Source of the DNA: Conus ventricosus
Taxonomy: Eukaryota > Mollusca > Gastropoda > Neogastropoda > Conidae
Direction: 5' to 3'
Assembly (NCBI GenBank): GCA_018398815.1
Contig: CM031628.1
Coordinates: 10,564,598-10,628,597, forward strand
DNA length: 64,000 nt
Every line of letters begins with the position of its first letter. The first letter of the stretch is position 1. Position numbers and translations under genes: made by a program. Positions 11,701 through 24,143 of this stretch are shown here, piece by piece. The notes beneath the pieces are model-generated. The model had not been told where the DNA came from. It worked only from the letters and a program-made list of their open reading frames with translations, and did not search any database.

Positions 11701-13040
11701 CAAGGCCAGGTTTGCATGCGGAATTTTGTGCTTTGCTCTTCGAGGTAGGTTGAACAGTATCTGTCTGCATTCTTATGTATTTTAGGTTGTCTGAAGAAAC
11801 CCCTGAAACCGATGGCTTGGCCTTACCTAAGGCCAACTTCTGTACAACGAATTTTTAGCATTGCAATAGAATGAAAGAAAAGGCACTCACGGATCTTTCG
11901 AATTTGCGTCAAGTGCCAGAGAGTAACAAGACCAGCGTTAAATACAGGCCCCCCCCCCCCCTGTCGCAATGGTAACACATTTGCATTTTTTACAACAGTT
12001 TGTCTAATTCACTCCGAAAGGATTGAACGTGTGTACAGATTCCCCATAAAGAATGAACCGCCGTATTTTTGTCTGTGTGCAAAAATCACATAACGCACTG
12101 TTGTGCTACCGCATCTTTTTTGTTAAGTAAGAAGTTTGGTCACTATGAACTGTGTTAATTCTAAGTGAAAACCATGCTTATTTAAGTTCTGGAATTCTCT
12201 TGTGTTTTGAAAAACGTTGGACAGTTGAATTTGTTTGTCCCAAAACTCTTTCCCATTTTGCACCATGAAATGGGTATTTTCGTGCACCAATCAGCACATT
12301 ATAAATATTTGGTTGAGCCCTTGATTGTTGTCAATAATCGTTTCTATAACGTGTGTCATTCACTACAGCAGTTGCTCGGGACATGGTACGTTATTTTCCC
12401 CTCATGTATGTGGTTAATTGTGCTTATGGATCCCTTAAAACTAGCGAACGAGCTAATGAATCTTCGTACTTTTCCAAGTGGTATCGCATTATAAAAATGT
12501 GTGAAAAAGACCACTTCATTCCTTTAGAAGATCCCTTTTATGTAATGGACATTTTAATCTGCCCAGTCCCGAAAATACATTGTTTTGGTTAGCTTTTTAA
12601 TTTTGTCACTGAAAATATGGGCCTTCCATTACATAAATCTACGGAATGAATAGTTGCAGTCCTAGCGAAGAAAACATGAAATGGCATCAAAAACACTTTC
12701 CAAAAATATTAACGTTACCTTTTAAAAGCCATTCTCAGGCCAAACTTGCACCGAATGTATAGTGGGACCCCAAAAACAAAATAACGTTTTTTTTTGCCAT
12801 TGAAGTGATTGTTGGTTGTGTGTCAAGAACTCTCCTTAAAAAAATATATTTAGTGAAAATGTAAAGCAATTTGGATTGTTGCTAATGGCAATTGGTGCCA
12901 GCTTGGATCAAAACAAGGTTTTTTAGGAGGCGGCCTTATTTCACAGAGAAGAGTTGTTTAATTGCAGGATTTTTTAATTTTGATTGAACTGCCGACTGTT
13001 CTACAAAATTACAGAAGGTTTAATTGCTACTAGGAATTGC
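11700..13040. other. No gene recognised
   Basis: Ordinary-looking sequence with a short poly-C run near 11949. Two overlapping plus-strand frames at 12207-12592 show no familiar motif or splice outline. Confidence 0.45.
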
Positions 13041-13044
13041 ACGT

Positions 13045-13233
13045 CAATTTGATATGACGAAGGGGAAAAAAAATGGCATATTTCTGCTGGAGATAATACA
13101 TGTATGTAGATGTTGCAAAGGAATAACCCAAAAACTCTGTTTAGGATATAATCCTCTTCTGTATATTTTGTAGGGTATAGGTGTTACCAATATGGTTTTT
13201 TGGGGGGGGGGGGGGGGGGGGGGGGTGGGGTGT

Positions 13234-13271
<38 letters not shown>

Positions 13272-13545
13272 CAAATTTCATGTCATTCTGTGAATACTTT
13301 GTCCATTACAGAAAGAGTTTATTCAAATATGAATGCACATCGAACCTTATGGACGAAGGGAAAAACATGCATATTTCTGTTAAGAAAAAAAACGACATAT
13401 ATGAAGGGATACATTGGCAAGGAAATAACTCAAAAACTGTTTTAAATAAAATGTCGCTTCTGTAGTCATTTGTGGGCAAAGTGTGAACAATATGTGTCCA
13501 AAGTTCACGCCATTCTGGTTTGAATACTTTTGTCAAAAATACACC
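13045..13545. repeat. Diverged tandem duplication (~300 bp unit) with a poly-G insert
   Basis: The order GACGAAGGG, CATATTTCTG, CAAAGGAATAAC or CAAGGAAATAAC, CAAAAACT, then TCATGTCATTCTG or TCACGCCATTCTG, then GAATACTT occurs twice, starting near 13057 and near 13351. The first copy is split by an almost pure G tract at 13201-13270. This resembles an interspersed noncoding repeat rather than a gene. Confidence 0.6.
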
Positions 13546-15018
13546 ACCAAAACGGACGGAAATAAAGAATTGAAGAAGTCTAGCATTTTTCCCTCATTCA
13601 GGTATGGTGAAATGGTGCGGATACCACTGTCACTTGCAATGCACTTTAACATCCCTCCTGGAACATACTCCTTGGGCCTCCCTCAGCTTGTAACTGCTTC
13701 CCTCTTTCCCCTCTTTCCTTCTGCTTTGCCAGCTGATTTCTTTCTCTCGGTGTTGTTGGCTGTTGTACGTCTTTTCCTGCACTGCTATGTAACCCCCGAA
13801 CATTGTCCGTAGTCCTCCAATCTTGAAGTGTTTTGCCCCAAGATTAAGGCCTTGCGCACCCTAAAAAATCGGGAGGGCTTGAACGGGATCCCATGTTGAA
13901 GTGCCCCACGGATAATCAGGGTAGCCAGTTCTGCTTCTGGCATCTGGGAAACGAAAGTCCTCCTTAGGACAGCGACCCAGATTCAGGTCTTGGCTCTGTG
14001 TAATGCGTGATTGCCAAGTTATTAGCTTGAGTCTTCCTAACTTATCATGAACAACATGTATTATTGTTGGTGAGGCCCGTTCATTTCCTATCGGGTTAAA
14101 ACCAACTAAAAAAAATGAACGGGTCCTTTGTAATCCAAAATTCAGAGTAAATTCAATAAAGAGATGGCTTTCAATTTTCAATTTGGAAAACCAAAAACAA
14201 CTTTTCACAATGTTGGTTAATGTTACTGAAGTCAAGCAAGCACCAAGTGAGCAAGAAAGAAAATAGTTGTTGTTTTATTTAAGTCGGGAGTAACAAAAAC
14301 GTGGCACGGCAGGAAAAAAAATAAATATAGAACATGACAAGACAGAAGATTCCTTGAAAAAATTCCGATCAGTAAACTCGAACACTAATGTGAGGAGGAC
14401 AGCTAGGGTAGTGTCCTCGTTCCACAATTTTGCCAGGAGGTGGACGTTTTTTCATTGCTCAGGGGAAAATTTGGGGGGGGGGGTGAGTAATTTGTCGTTC
14501 TTGAATTATACTTTGTTGGCATATCAAATGTTTTGGGGATTTTTTTTTGGGTTTTTTTGGGGGTTGTAATTTTAAGGTGGGTCCAGGTTTTGCCCAAAAT
14601 TTCCGCAGCTTCAGGTGATTATTGCCCCCTGACCGTAGCCACTTAAAATTTGTTTGTGGGGTTTTTGGGGGGGTTTCGGGGGGGGGGGGGGGGGGGGAGG
14701 GGGGAGGGGGGCTGGTGTACGAGGAGGGTGTGGTTGTGTGTGAAGTCCCCGCCGGCCTGGTAATGGTTGGGGTTAGTATATATAAAAACCCATCCTTTTG
14801 ACATTATTTTGACTTCTTTGCTTGATTTCACACTTTTTAACTTGTAGGGCGGTGTATGGGTGTTGGTTTTTTTTTTTATGTACATGGTGGTTTTGACTTT
14901 TTGAATAGCAAGGAGGTGGGTGGAGTATTTTTTGTTATGAGTTGTATTTAGAAACAAATGTTTTGTGGTTCATTTTATGCTAAAATGATATACACATGAC
15001 TGGGTGTGTGTTGTGTTG
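13546..15018. other. No gene recognised; G-rich tracts
   Basis: Includes poly-G runs at about 14474-14482 and 14681-14697. A 124-codon minus-strand frame at 13861-14235 has no recognised domain. Nothing supports a gene. Confidence 0.4.
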
Positions 15019-15019
15019 T

Positions 15020-15051
<32 letters not shown>

Positions 15052-15296
15052 GGCGGGGTTGTTGAAGTTCCTTATCCGTCAGAGTTGTTGAAACAATCCC
15101 CTGTGTCACTTGACCCTTTATGGTGTGTGTTTGTGTTTTTGAAGTTGCTTTTGTCACGTCAGATTGTTTGAAACATTCCTGTGCCTCTGTTTCATGCCAC
15201 TTGTCAAAAGACTCTAAGAGGCGAAACGTTGTGTTATTGCCTTTGTTTGGTCATTGCTTTTGTGTCCTCTTTATCCCCCCCTGTTGGGGGATTCAA

Positions 15297-15334
<38 letters not shown>

Positions 15335-15432
15335 GGGGGGGGGGTGTGTGGTGGGGGGGGTGGGGGGGGGGGGGGGGGGGGGGGGTGGGGGGGGGTGAGG
15401 GGGGGGGGGGTGGGGGGGGGGGGGGGGGGTGG
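15019..15432. repeat. Long poly-G tracts flanking a hammerhead-like relic
   Basis: A ~30-bp G run at 15019-15048 and a ~135-bp G-rich tract at 15297-15432 interrupted by T. Between them, near 15197-15233 (+), lies a degraded CGAAACGTTGTG motif preceded by a weak hairpin. It resembles the Penelope terminal motifs elsewhere in the window but its core is not intact. Gly or Pro frames here are spurious. Confidence 0.6.
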
Positions 15433-16029
15433 GGCTGGACCACCTAGCTGCGTTGTTTACAGGGTCGTGTGTGCTAGGTTTATGGATAAGGGGAGATTTG
15501 GCTTGCATGCTGGGCACTTGGTCAGGATGTGTGTGAATGTCCAGAGAAGCACGGGCATTGTGGATAGTCTTTATTTCTCATCTATGATAAATGCGATACA
15601 TGTACCAGGTCCTTAGTATAAGAAAGTAATTGCGAGTCTGGACATGAGGCTTGCAGAGTTGGTCAATTTGCCAGTTTTGAGAATGATAAGGATCGTCCTT
15701 GTACAGGGGCTGGCAGAGATATTGTGACACGAACACTTGACAGATGAGTCTCACAGGCCTTCGGCAATCTTCATCCACGAACAGTAATATTGACAGCACA
15801 GCCAGACCCAGTTCTTTCATGCCGGAATGCTAAAGCAAGGCAGACACCCTAACCTGCCTATGATAGGAATGACCTCGGCTGAGGGTTGAAACCCTGAACC
15901 CTCAGGTGGGATGGATGCCATAACCATGGCATCATGGTGATGCAGGGTCCGTAGCCTGTGCACGAATGCAGGCTCACCACCAGTGCATTTTCATTAAGTG
16001 ACAGTTGGAACCCTTGAAGAATAGTATTT
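15433..16029. other. No gene recognised
   Basis: Short frames only. A GGGTTGAAACCC segment near 15882 looks B-box-like but lacks a convincing A box. Confidence 0.4.
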
Positions 16030-16440
16030 TACCTTTGAAACTCTGGAATGGGAACAGCTCTCCAACGGCAAGAACAACAAACGACATCACTGAACGTGCA
16101 AAACCAACAGGAACATAACAACCAGCTGACTTTGAAATATTTGCTTTCAAAAGAAAAAAATCATGACAGTTTTCTTCGCCAAGACGAGCCCGGAACAAGC
16201 TGTCCGTCATTTCGAAAACATACAAAATGAATTTAGTTCAAAATTGAAAATAAACACCAAAGTCCACAAAGAACAAATTAACACTGTTTCTTCTGGCAAA
16301 GAACCGGACTGGAACAGATGGTCGTCCATTTTCTCAAAACACATAACACGAGAAATTTAGATCAAAATTAAAAAAAAAAAAAAACCTACAAACAAAGAAA
16401 AAAAATTCAAACTGTTTTCTTCTGCAAAGACATGCTGGAA
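16030..16440. repeat. ~120-bp tandem repeat at the outer edge of the left inverted-repeat arm
   Basis: The order TTTTCTTC, GGAACA, GTCGTC or GTCCGTC, CATTT, ACACATAACAC or ACATACAAA, then GATCAAAATTG or TTCAAAATTG recurs at about 120-bp steps (roughly 16040, 16170, 16285 and 16410). The right arm ends in the same motif just before the gap at 45154, so that gap probably falls inside the corresponding array. Confidence 0.65.
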
Positions 16441-16767
16441 CAGCTGTCGTCATTTCCGGAAACACATAACACATGCATTAGATCAAAATTGAAAAAACTA
16501 AACAAAACAAACAAACAAAAAATAACTGAAAAAGAGACTGGCAGTTCACACTCCCACCCGTCACCTGTTTTTTTGTGGAGTACTTCCTGTCCAACATAAA
16601 TTATGCATCATGCATAAATTAGCATAGGTACACCACAATGCTTGTAGTGAGTTGTCCCATATGAAATGTTGAAAATAATTACATTTACAAGATACTAGCT
16701 TTCAACCGTCTTTAGTATTACTGAGATACGGAGGTTTTGATTGATATGAAAGAAATTTAGTCCCCAG

Positions 16768-16846
16768 TACTTTTACTTTTTGTGAGACCTCATAAAGGAT
16801 GGTAACAGATGACATCGGCCGAAAAAGTACTCACTCCAATTGTCCA
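16768..16846 (+). pseudogene. Damaged copy of lectin exon A (left arm)
   Basis: Counterpart of the exon at 44775-44846. The acceptor CCCCAG is kept, but extra bases shift the frame and the donor GTAAAC is changed to GGAAAC. Unless these are assembly errors, this copy cannot be spliced normally. Confidence 0.5.
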
Positions 16847-16859
16847 GGGAAACAAGTAT

Positions 16860-16897
<38 letters not shown>

Positions 16898-17149
16898 GTT
16901 GTGTGTTTGTGTGTGTGTGTGTGGGGTGGTGGTGTGTGAGTGTGTGGTGTTGTGTGTGTGTTTCACATACCAACACACTTTCCAGTTAAATTAGCCTTTC
17001 TTTCCAATTCATTAAAAACCTCCAGAAGTGTAAAGACCTTGATCAAATTTCATTGCCGACTTCGTCCGTCCCTCCAAACATGAGGAAGAAAAAGAGAGAA
17101 AAGCATCCCTACAATCAAACTGCGTGTACTGCCGACCCGTGGGGCTCCC

Positions 17150-19190
17150 TCCAGCAATAGTGGGCCGAGCCTTCCCTTCTGTCGCTGCTGAAGGGGAGGA
17201 ATGAGGGTTGTGTTGTGTTGGAACACGGCTGTTTGGCCGTGGTGAGTTTTGTTTTTATTTGGGGGTGGGGGGGGGGGGAAAAAGGGGGGGGGGACGACGC
17301 CTTCCCATTTGACGCTAGATGTTTGCCTTCCTCATCACTGCAGAACTGGGGCGTGAAAGCCTGGCTGTTTCCTCCTTCCAAGCGAAGAAACTCTCCAACT
17401 TGTGAAATATTCTTGACGAGTGTAGGCCCCGTACACTCATTGGCAAAAATAGCATCCTTACACATTTACCTTCACGTTTCACCACTCCCAATCCCGTCGT
17501 GCTTTGGTTGAAGAGAAGAACAGACACGTGCGATGTGGAAGGTTCCTCGTTCATTCACAAATACCATAGTCACGCTGTCATAAAGGGTGGACCAGTCCCC
17601 AGTTCAAGCAGACTCACACAAAAAAAACCCAGTAAGGGCAAAACCCTCTTTAACATCACCAGCATAACAACGGGGGCTGTCCCGTACTTCAGAGGTTCCG
17701 GTTGACGATGAAGAAGACTTCTATAACCAACACAGGAAGATCAAGTGTCCCGAAGGGAAGACATCGTAGTAGTACAATAGACTGGATCAAAGACAGGGAA
17801 AAGGCTTACAAGTTTCATGGAGGGGCACATGCGGGGAGAACTTTGCAATCCGCGAGATGGAAGGACAAGTCACCGACTACTAAGCGTTTCCATCGACCTT
17901 ATAATGGCAACCCATTTGGACACAACAAAGCATAAAAATTATGGACATGGTACAGCCCAATTACAACACCTCCACAACCAAATTAATTTTATCATGGCAA
18001 AGAGAAATTTTTTCAGTCATGCGTAAACATCGGAAGACAACGCAGCTGTCCCGCCGAGCTTACGGATGAAGTGACCATGACTTGCTTTATAGGGACTTTT
18101 CCAGTACGGCTGCAATCACAAACAGAACACTCGGCTCCAAATTATGACTCGAAAAGCTGAAGAACCCTGAGTATCGAGGCCCTTTCCCAGGCTCATGGTT
18201 AGCAAAACATTTACAGCAATCTCCCCCTTTGGATGTGGAAAGAAGATGCTTGAGCGTTGACATACTTGTAAACACCTCCAACACTACGGTGACTTGAAAC
18301 CTGCCAGTGAGACCTTTGTCGAGCAAACATCATCCTGTCAAATAAGCATAGGTCACTGCAGAATTCTTGATTTCTGCGAAAAGAGAAGAGGAACTGAAGA
18401 TACAAGAAAAATGAAAAAAAAAGCAGAAAAAAAAAAAAAAAAAAGATGGTTTTCAAAACGGGAATAGAGCAGGTAGTAAAGATAAAGGAAAATATAAAGA
18501 AAGCTAAAAGGACACATGGTAGAGGAATAGTGCTAAGACATGGAGGTCAGCCTAACAGAAGAACAATCAGTGGGAAAGGCATGACCCTGATGAAGATGAG
18601 TTTTCCTCCACACAGACAGTCTGGGGAGTGGCCTTCCACAGAACCACGCCCATTCTCAAACCGTTAGAACCAGAATACTGCTCCGAATTAACAACTTCAT
18701 CACAACACCGACAATAAATACCCACAAGTCCCGAAATGTCCCCCCAATAACATACCGTGAACAGCTTTTCCAGACTGCAAGAAGAAAGCAGAAAGCAGCT
18801 GTGAAGTCCTTGAAACCTGGGAAAACCAGGGGGTGGACAACATACTATCTGAGTCATGGAGGAAGGGAACAGGTAGGCCCTGAACCAACGCCTTCAGCAG
18901 CCTATTTGTAACAAACTGGTGAGTGACCAACACCATGGACCCAATCCCTGATCACCACTCTCCCCAAGAAAGGCAATTTACAACTTTTAAGCTTATCTTA
19001 CCGATACACCACTCTGACGTAGAAACAACCCTAGCACGGAGATGTTAAAGCGTCTTCCTTGTTAACAGACTTGAAGCCACAAGCGAGAATAACCTTACCA
19101 AATTGTGATTTCAAAAACGCCTTCAAGCAGCGTATGACATACAGCCTTTTTGGCGCCCGGACGAGACTGCATGCACAACATTAAAATATC
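17150..19190 (+). mobile_element. LINE-C fragment, left-arm copy (decayed EN/RT)
   Basis: The same LINE as at 42640-44420, in the opposite orientation. Relics of the endonuclease/linker region (for example MATHLDTTKH and the MAKRNF segment) and the start of the RT-domain region can be followed across several frameshifts. It stops just before the (TA)n(TG)n block that precedes lectin exon B, so it sits in the intron between exons A and B. Confidence 0.6.
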
Positions 19191-19204
19191 CCACAGCAGG
19201 TCCA

Positions 19205-19336
19205 TAAATAGAGTATTGTTGAGTTGGACGTTTTATATATATATAATATATATAAGGGGTATATATATATTATTATAATATAAGTATATATATATAGAAA
19301 TATTATATATTTCGATATATATATATATTGTGGTGG

Positions 19337-19367
<31 letters not shown>

Positions 19368-19405
19368 TGTGTGGTGTGGTGCGTGTGTGTGTGATGTGTG
19401 GGGTG
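19205..19405. repeat. (TA)n then (TG)n microsatellite
   Basis: An interrupted TA tract to about 19330 followed by TG repeats. The right-arm counterpart is 42439-42602. It lies immediately upstream of the lectin exon acceptor and forms most of its pyrimidine/TG tract. Confidence 0.85.
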
Positions 19406-19421
19406 ATCCTGACCACATCAG

Positions 19422-19807
19422 CAATCCTTCCATCCCCCGGAAAGTGTCCTATACGACGTGGAAACTGTTCCGCACCCAAGGCGGGACTGTCCGTTCAACC
19501 TCATCTCTCCGCAAGCGGATCGTTGAATGTAGACCGGCTCAAGATGAAACCAGTGTTCACCATGAACTGTGTGACCATGGTCAGATTTTCTCTGTGAGGG
19601 TCGCTGCTATCTATTGGCCCAGCCAGCGAAGCCACTGACCTACTACGAGGCAAAAACACGGTGTGCAAGGAAGGTGGCTTATCTGGCCAATTTTTTTCAT
19701 TCCCAACACCAGGAAATGGCAGCCGTGTAACACGTGGTATGGGCAGCAACCGAGCTCGTGATTGTGTATGTGGGTCTGGACCCAACTCTGGAAAAATTAG
19801 AGTTCAA
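19422..19807 (+). pseudogene. Frameshifted copy of LDLa/C-type lectin exon B
   Basis: Aligns with 42052-42422 from acceptor (CACATCAG) to donor (GTAAGT). Recognisable pieces include NVDRLKMKPVFTMNCV-type remnants and a DVYVGLD-like C-terminal piece, but several indels break the frame. It is 386 bp against 371 bp in the better copy. Either a pseudogene copy or the same locus with poor consensus. Confidence 0.65.
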
Positions 19808-19886
19808 GTAAGTCTTGGTTAATTGTTTTGTTGTTGTTGTTGTTACTGTTTTTATTTGTTATTGATTCCTGCTGTATGTGGCCATT

Positions 19887-20117
19887 GCGGCGTGCGTTGC
19901 GTGTGCGTGTTGTGTGGGTGTGTGTGTTGTGTGTGTGTGGTGTGTGTGTTTGTGTGGTGTGTGGTTGTGTGTGTGTGCGGTCGTGCGTGCGTCGTGCGGT
20001 GGCGTGGTGTGCGGGCGTGGCGTGCGTGCTGCGTGTGTGTGTGTGTTGGGTGTGTGTGTGTTGTGTTTTTTGTTTTTGGGTATGTGTGTGTGTTGTGTTG
20101 TCGTGTGTGGTGTGCAC
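19887..20117. repeat. Interrupted (TG)n tract with TGCG stretch
   Basis: Counterpart of the (CA)n tract at 41764-41982 in the right arm. It lies just inside the intron after lectin exon B. Confidence 0.9.
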
Positions 20118-20249
20118 TAAATTCAAACAAGTGATTGGTGAAAGACAAAATCAGTAACTGGTTTTTTTCTTAAAACAGTAGAATGGCAATTTGATGATGC
20201 CTTTGTTTGAAAACAATGCAGAAGGTTTGGTTTTCAAATCATGGAAAAA

Positions 20250-20830
20250 ATGTTATAGAAACAAATGCAAGGGCACATACAATCTCCCTTAGTCTGCTTT
20301 ACTCTTTAACAAACAAATCAATAAGCGAATTTTTAGAAAAAAAGGCCAAAGTATTTGCAGATACTTTGAATTAATGATAAAAAACTGCATTCAGCATTTA
20401 TCTCTGGCTGAACAAATCCGTAGAAAGGAGTGGAAAGATTAATACAAAACGTTTAGCAGCTCAGCGGGAGACAGTATCAACTTCATATATAAACACAAAC
20501 TTACGACTTAAGAACTTATGTAATGTACGGAACTAGGTAAGCGAACCACGAGTTTCCCTGATCCGGTATTGAATTAACATTGTCACGCCTTTTCCAGATG
20601 GGTCCTGTTTGTCCAAAGTTTATGGAGTTTCTTTCCAGCTAAGCCTGGAATGCTCGCGTATAGACAGGAAGAACAGCCAGACTGTTACTCCAATACTTAA
20701 ACTAGGAAAACTTAAATCTCATCCGGCTGGCAAAATTTACTTGAGCCCCTCACATTGGAAAACTTTTTGAAAAAGTATGAAAAAACAGAAAAAAAACACA
20801 ACAGATAGTTTTTTTTTTATTTTTATTTTT
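20250..20830 (+). mobile_element. LINE reverse-transcriptase relic (left arm)
   Basis: Decayed copy of the RT fragment better preserved at 41100-41640. It retains the context around GGAAAACTT and GAAAAAGTATG, corresponding to the HIGKLFE-like motif. No intact frame remains. Confidence 0.5.
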
Positions 20831-20839
20831 ATTTTTTTT

Positions 20840-21790
20840 TTTTGCGGAAAAATGGAAACATCAGGTTTCGAAATAACTGCCGTCTGACCAGGTAGTTATA
20901 TGTTAGTGAGTTTTCCTCCCCATTCGAGATGTCCTCCTCCCCCCCTTGAGACTAATGAAGCTTACTGAAGGCCCTCATTGTGAGATGCATTCATCTATTC
21001 CCCATTCACCCCCTAAAGCACCTACTGTTAGTTAGGCAGAATTTATCTACCACTGCAAGATATGTATGCTTTATCTCCACCTATTTCTCCCAATCTACGA
21101 CATACGAGCAAGCTTCGTTTTATTATTGAATTATTTCTTGCAGTCATTTGTAACACCAAGCTGCTCGGTAGAGTTGGCCTGGAATGGTGCGTGGTTTTAC
21201 CTTATCTTGGAATATATTAGTTGATAATTGGTAATTTAGTTCCCTTGCGGATTCATTCCCAGAACTGGCCCACAGCAACTGTGTATTAAGAGGTTATCTT
21301 TTTATATTTTCTACTTTTATCACAAGAAAATGTAGCTTGTTTAGCTTATTCCATGATTTTCTTTTGCTTTTAGGTGGCACCTTTGGTTGTTTTCTTGAAA
21401 AAAGTCAACAAACATAGACGACGGTAATTGGCACACCAGCCTTTCTGGATTGCCATTTTTCTTAAAACCGAAAAGGCAGAGGAGTCAAGTTACCGACTTT
21501 TTCGCGGTCACTGAGGAAGAAACAATCAGGTGTCGAAATACCGGTATCGAACCAGGAGTTAATTTACGTGAGGTTTTTCCCATTGGAGATTGTCTCCCCC
21601 TTGGAGACTATAAGCGTGCTGGAAGCTCATTTTGGAGAAGGCAGTTAATATTCCCCATGCCACCCACTCAAGCACATACTGTTAGTTTAGGAGAATTAGC
21701 CATCCTCTACAGATATGAATGCCTTATCTCCCCCTATTTCTTACAATCCTAAGACATAAGAGCAAGCTTTGTTTATAATTGAATATGTAT
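20840..21790 (+). repeat. R1 interspersed repeat, one partial and one full copy
   Basis: A family seen at least five times in the window. Its landmarks in order are: CTTGCGGATTCATTCC, TTATCTTTTTATATTTTCTAC, GAAAATGTAGCTTG, AAAAGGCAGAGGAGTCA, ACCAGGAGTTATATG-type, a TCTCCCCCTTGGAGACTATA stem, and TTTATAATTGAATA at the end. Full copies are about 640 bp. A tRNA-like B box (GGTTCGATACCC on the opposite strand) is present, so it may be a second SINE-like or MITE-like family. Confidence 0.65.
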
Positions 21791-21867
21791 ATAATATAGT
21801 ACCAGATAGACATCACACACACACACACGCGCGCGTTCATACTGGCACATGCACACACAGTTTCACG

Positions 21868-22281
21868 TTTTTTCTTTTCTTTTTTTTTCTTTCTGCGTAT
21901 GCAGGCTGATACTCCTGCGGACACTCCCTGTATAGCCAGGCAGTGGAGTTTTGTGTGTATGACCCTTTTCTATCCCGCCATTAAGGCAGCCATACTCCAT
22001 CTCGGGGAAGGTGCATGCTATGTGTCACGTGTCATCCATACCAACGGCCAAACTGGCCTTCTCTTCCGAAAGTTGGTGATGGGATTTTTACGTGTGTGCG
22101 AGATGTTGTGCGTGCGTTCACACACGGAACCTCGGTTTATAGTCTCATTCGAAGGACTGTGTGGGGAATGGAGTCAGAACCAATGTTAACTCCGAGGGAA
22201 AAATCCCCCTATACCGAAATTCGAACCCGCAACCCCAGGATCACGAGTCCGGCGCTCTACCAACTGAGCTATTCCGGCCCC
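21868..22281 (-). mobile_element. tRNA-derived SINE, left-arm copy
   Basis: Reverse-complement counterpart of 39712-40126, with the tRNA-like head near 22200-22281 and the A-rich/GAAA-type tail near 21868-21895. It was inserted before the inverted duplication, since both arms carry it at the same place next to R1. Confidence 0.8.
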
Positions 22282-23096
22282 AGTTTTCACGTTCATCAAG
22301 GAGGTGTTATTGCGTGCGAACTAGTCCATACACGCTACGCCTCATCCATTATGTTTTGAGACCACACTGCACACTATTTCAAGCTAATGCATAGATAAAT
22401 TAATGACTAAAATGAGCAAATTTAAGAAGAGGGTCTCATGTCTACAACCTAGCAGATGTCTGACCAACATATAAGTCCAACGCGCTGGTTAGACGTGATC
22501 ACACTCACAGACAGCCACATACGACCTTCCTGGCTTTAAAAAAAAATTATAAAAAAACAACAAAAAACGTGTATGATTACGAAATAAATATTTTTCACTA
22601 CAATCTGATGAAGAAATGGAGATTAAGTGGGATGTCTTTCCCCTGTTATTTTTTCATCATGATGGATAGAACAGTACTCCACTCAAACATCCGTGGACTG
22701 TTCAAATTTCCAGGAACTGCAGTTTCTGTGTCATAACCTTGAGCCAATTGTCAAAGCTCTGCAGGAAACAAACATTCAAAACCAGAAGACCTTCCTTTTT
22801 TCTGACCATGAGAAAAATTCTAAACAAGCAAACCCCATTGCTCTTAGAACGGCATGTAGGGATATTCTCATGTTCTGTTGTTCAGCCCTGTTGATCTAAA
22901 TACCTCTTTACAAGATTTACCTGACACAATAATCCCCAGGCTGAATAAGCGATCTGAAGGACAAACTAATGAATTTTCGTTGTTTTATTCGTTTATGTTC
23001 ACCTGAGAACCTCAAACGCTAGTTCCACTTTCCTTGTAACTTTATTAAGATATCAGCCTTTAATAGATTATTCTAATTGTTTTAAAAATCATTAAC

Positions 23097-24096
23097 NNNN
23101 NNNNNNNNNNNNNNNNNNNNNNNNNNNNNNNNNNNNNNNNNNNNNNNNNNNNNNNNNNNNNNNNNNNNNNNNNNNNNNNNNNNNNNNNNNNNNNNNNNNN
23201 NNNNNNNNNNNNNNNNNNNNNNNNNNNNNNNNNNNNNNNNNNNNNNNNNNNNNNNNNNNNNNNNNNNNNNNNNNNNNNNNNNNNNNNNNNNNNNNNNNNN
23301 NNNNNNNNNNNNNNNNNNNNNNNNNNNNNNNNNNNNNNNNNNNNNNNNNNNNNNNNNNNNNNNNNNNNNNNNNNNNNNNNNNNNNNNNNNNNNNNNNNNN
23401 NNNNNNNNNNNNNNNNNNNNNNNNNNNNNNNNNNNNNNNNNNNNNNNNNNNNNNNNNNNNNNNNNNNNNNNNNNNNNNNNNNNNNNNNNNNNNNNNNNNN
23501 NNNNNNNNNNNNNNNNNNNNNNNNNNNNNNNNNNNNNNNNNNNNNNNNNNNNNNNNNNNNNNNNNNNNNNNNNNNNNNNNNNNNNNNNNNNNNNNNNNNN
23601 NNNNNNNNNNNNNNNNNNNNNNNNNNNNNNNNNNNNNNNNNNNNNNNNNNNNNNNNNNNNNNNNNNNNNNNNNNNNNNNNNNNNNNNNNNNNNNNNNNNN
23701 NNNNNNNNNNNNNNNNNNNNNNNNNNNNNNNNNNNNNNNNNNNNNNNNNNNNNNNNNNNNNNNNNNNNNNNNNNNNNNNNNNNNNNNNNNNNNNNNNNNN
23801 NNNNNNNNNNNNNNNNNNNNNNNNNNNNNNNNNNNNNNNNNNNNNNNNNNNNNNNNNNNNNNNNNNNNNNNNNNNNNNNNNNNNNNNNNNNNNNNNNNNN
23901 NNNNNNNNNNNNNNNNNNNNNNNNNNNNNNNNNNNNNNNNNNNNNNNNNNNNNNNNNNNNNNNNNNNNNNNNNNNNNNNNNNNNNNNNNNNNNNNNNNNN
24001 NNNNNNNNNNNNNNNNNNNNNNNNNNNNNNNNNNNNNNNNNNNNNNNNNNNNNNNNNNNNNNNNNNNNNNNNNNNNNNNNNNNNNNNNNNNNNNNN
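23097..24096. other. Assembly gap, 1000 Ns
   Basis: Exactly 1000 Ns, about 70 bp beyond the inner end of the left inverted-repeat arm. Reading frames crossing it are meaningless. Confidence 1.
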
Positions 24097-24143
24097 ATGT
24101 CATCATCATGCACCATGTACTGTGGTATGAATGTATATGGTGA

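Larger units (their letters stand above)
16440..23030. repeat. Left arm of a ~6.5-kb inverted duplication
   Basis: The reverse complement of 38955-45153 follows this segment colinearly. The shared order is: lectin exon A, (TG)n, LINE-C fragment, (TA)n(TG)n, lectin exon B, (TG)n, LINE RT relic, R1 repeat, SINE. Position sums of matching points drift only from about 61600 to 61980, reflecting small indels. This copy is the more damaged: exon A has lost its donor and exon B is frameshifted. The duplication is younger than the transposons it carries, or it is an assembly artefact. Confidence 0.88.

Noticed and set aside
13861..14235. 124-codon minus-strand frame as a gene
   Set aside because: No motif, no splice outline and atypical composition; probably chance.
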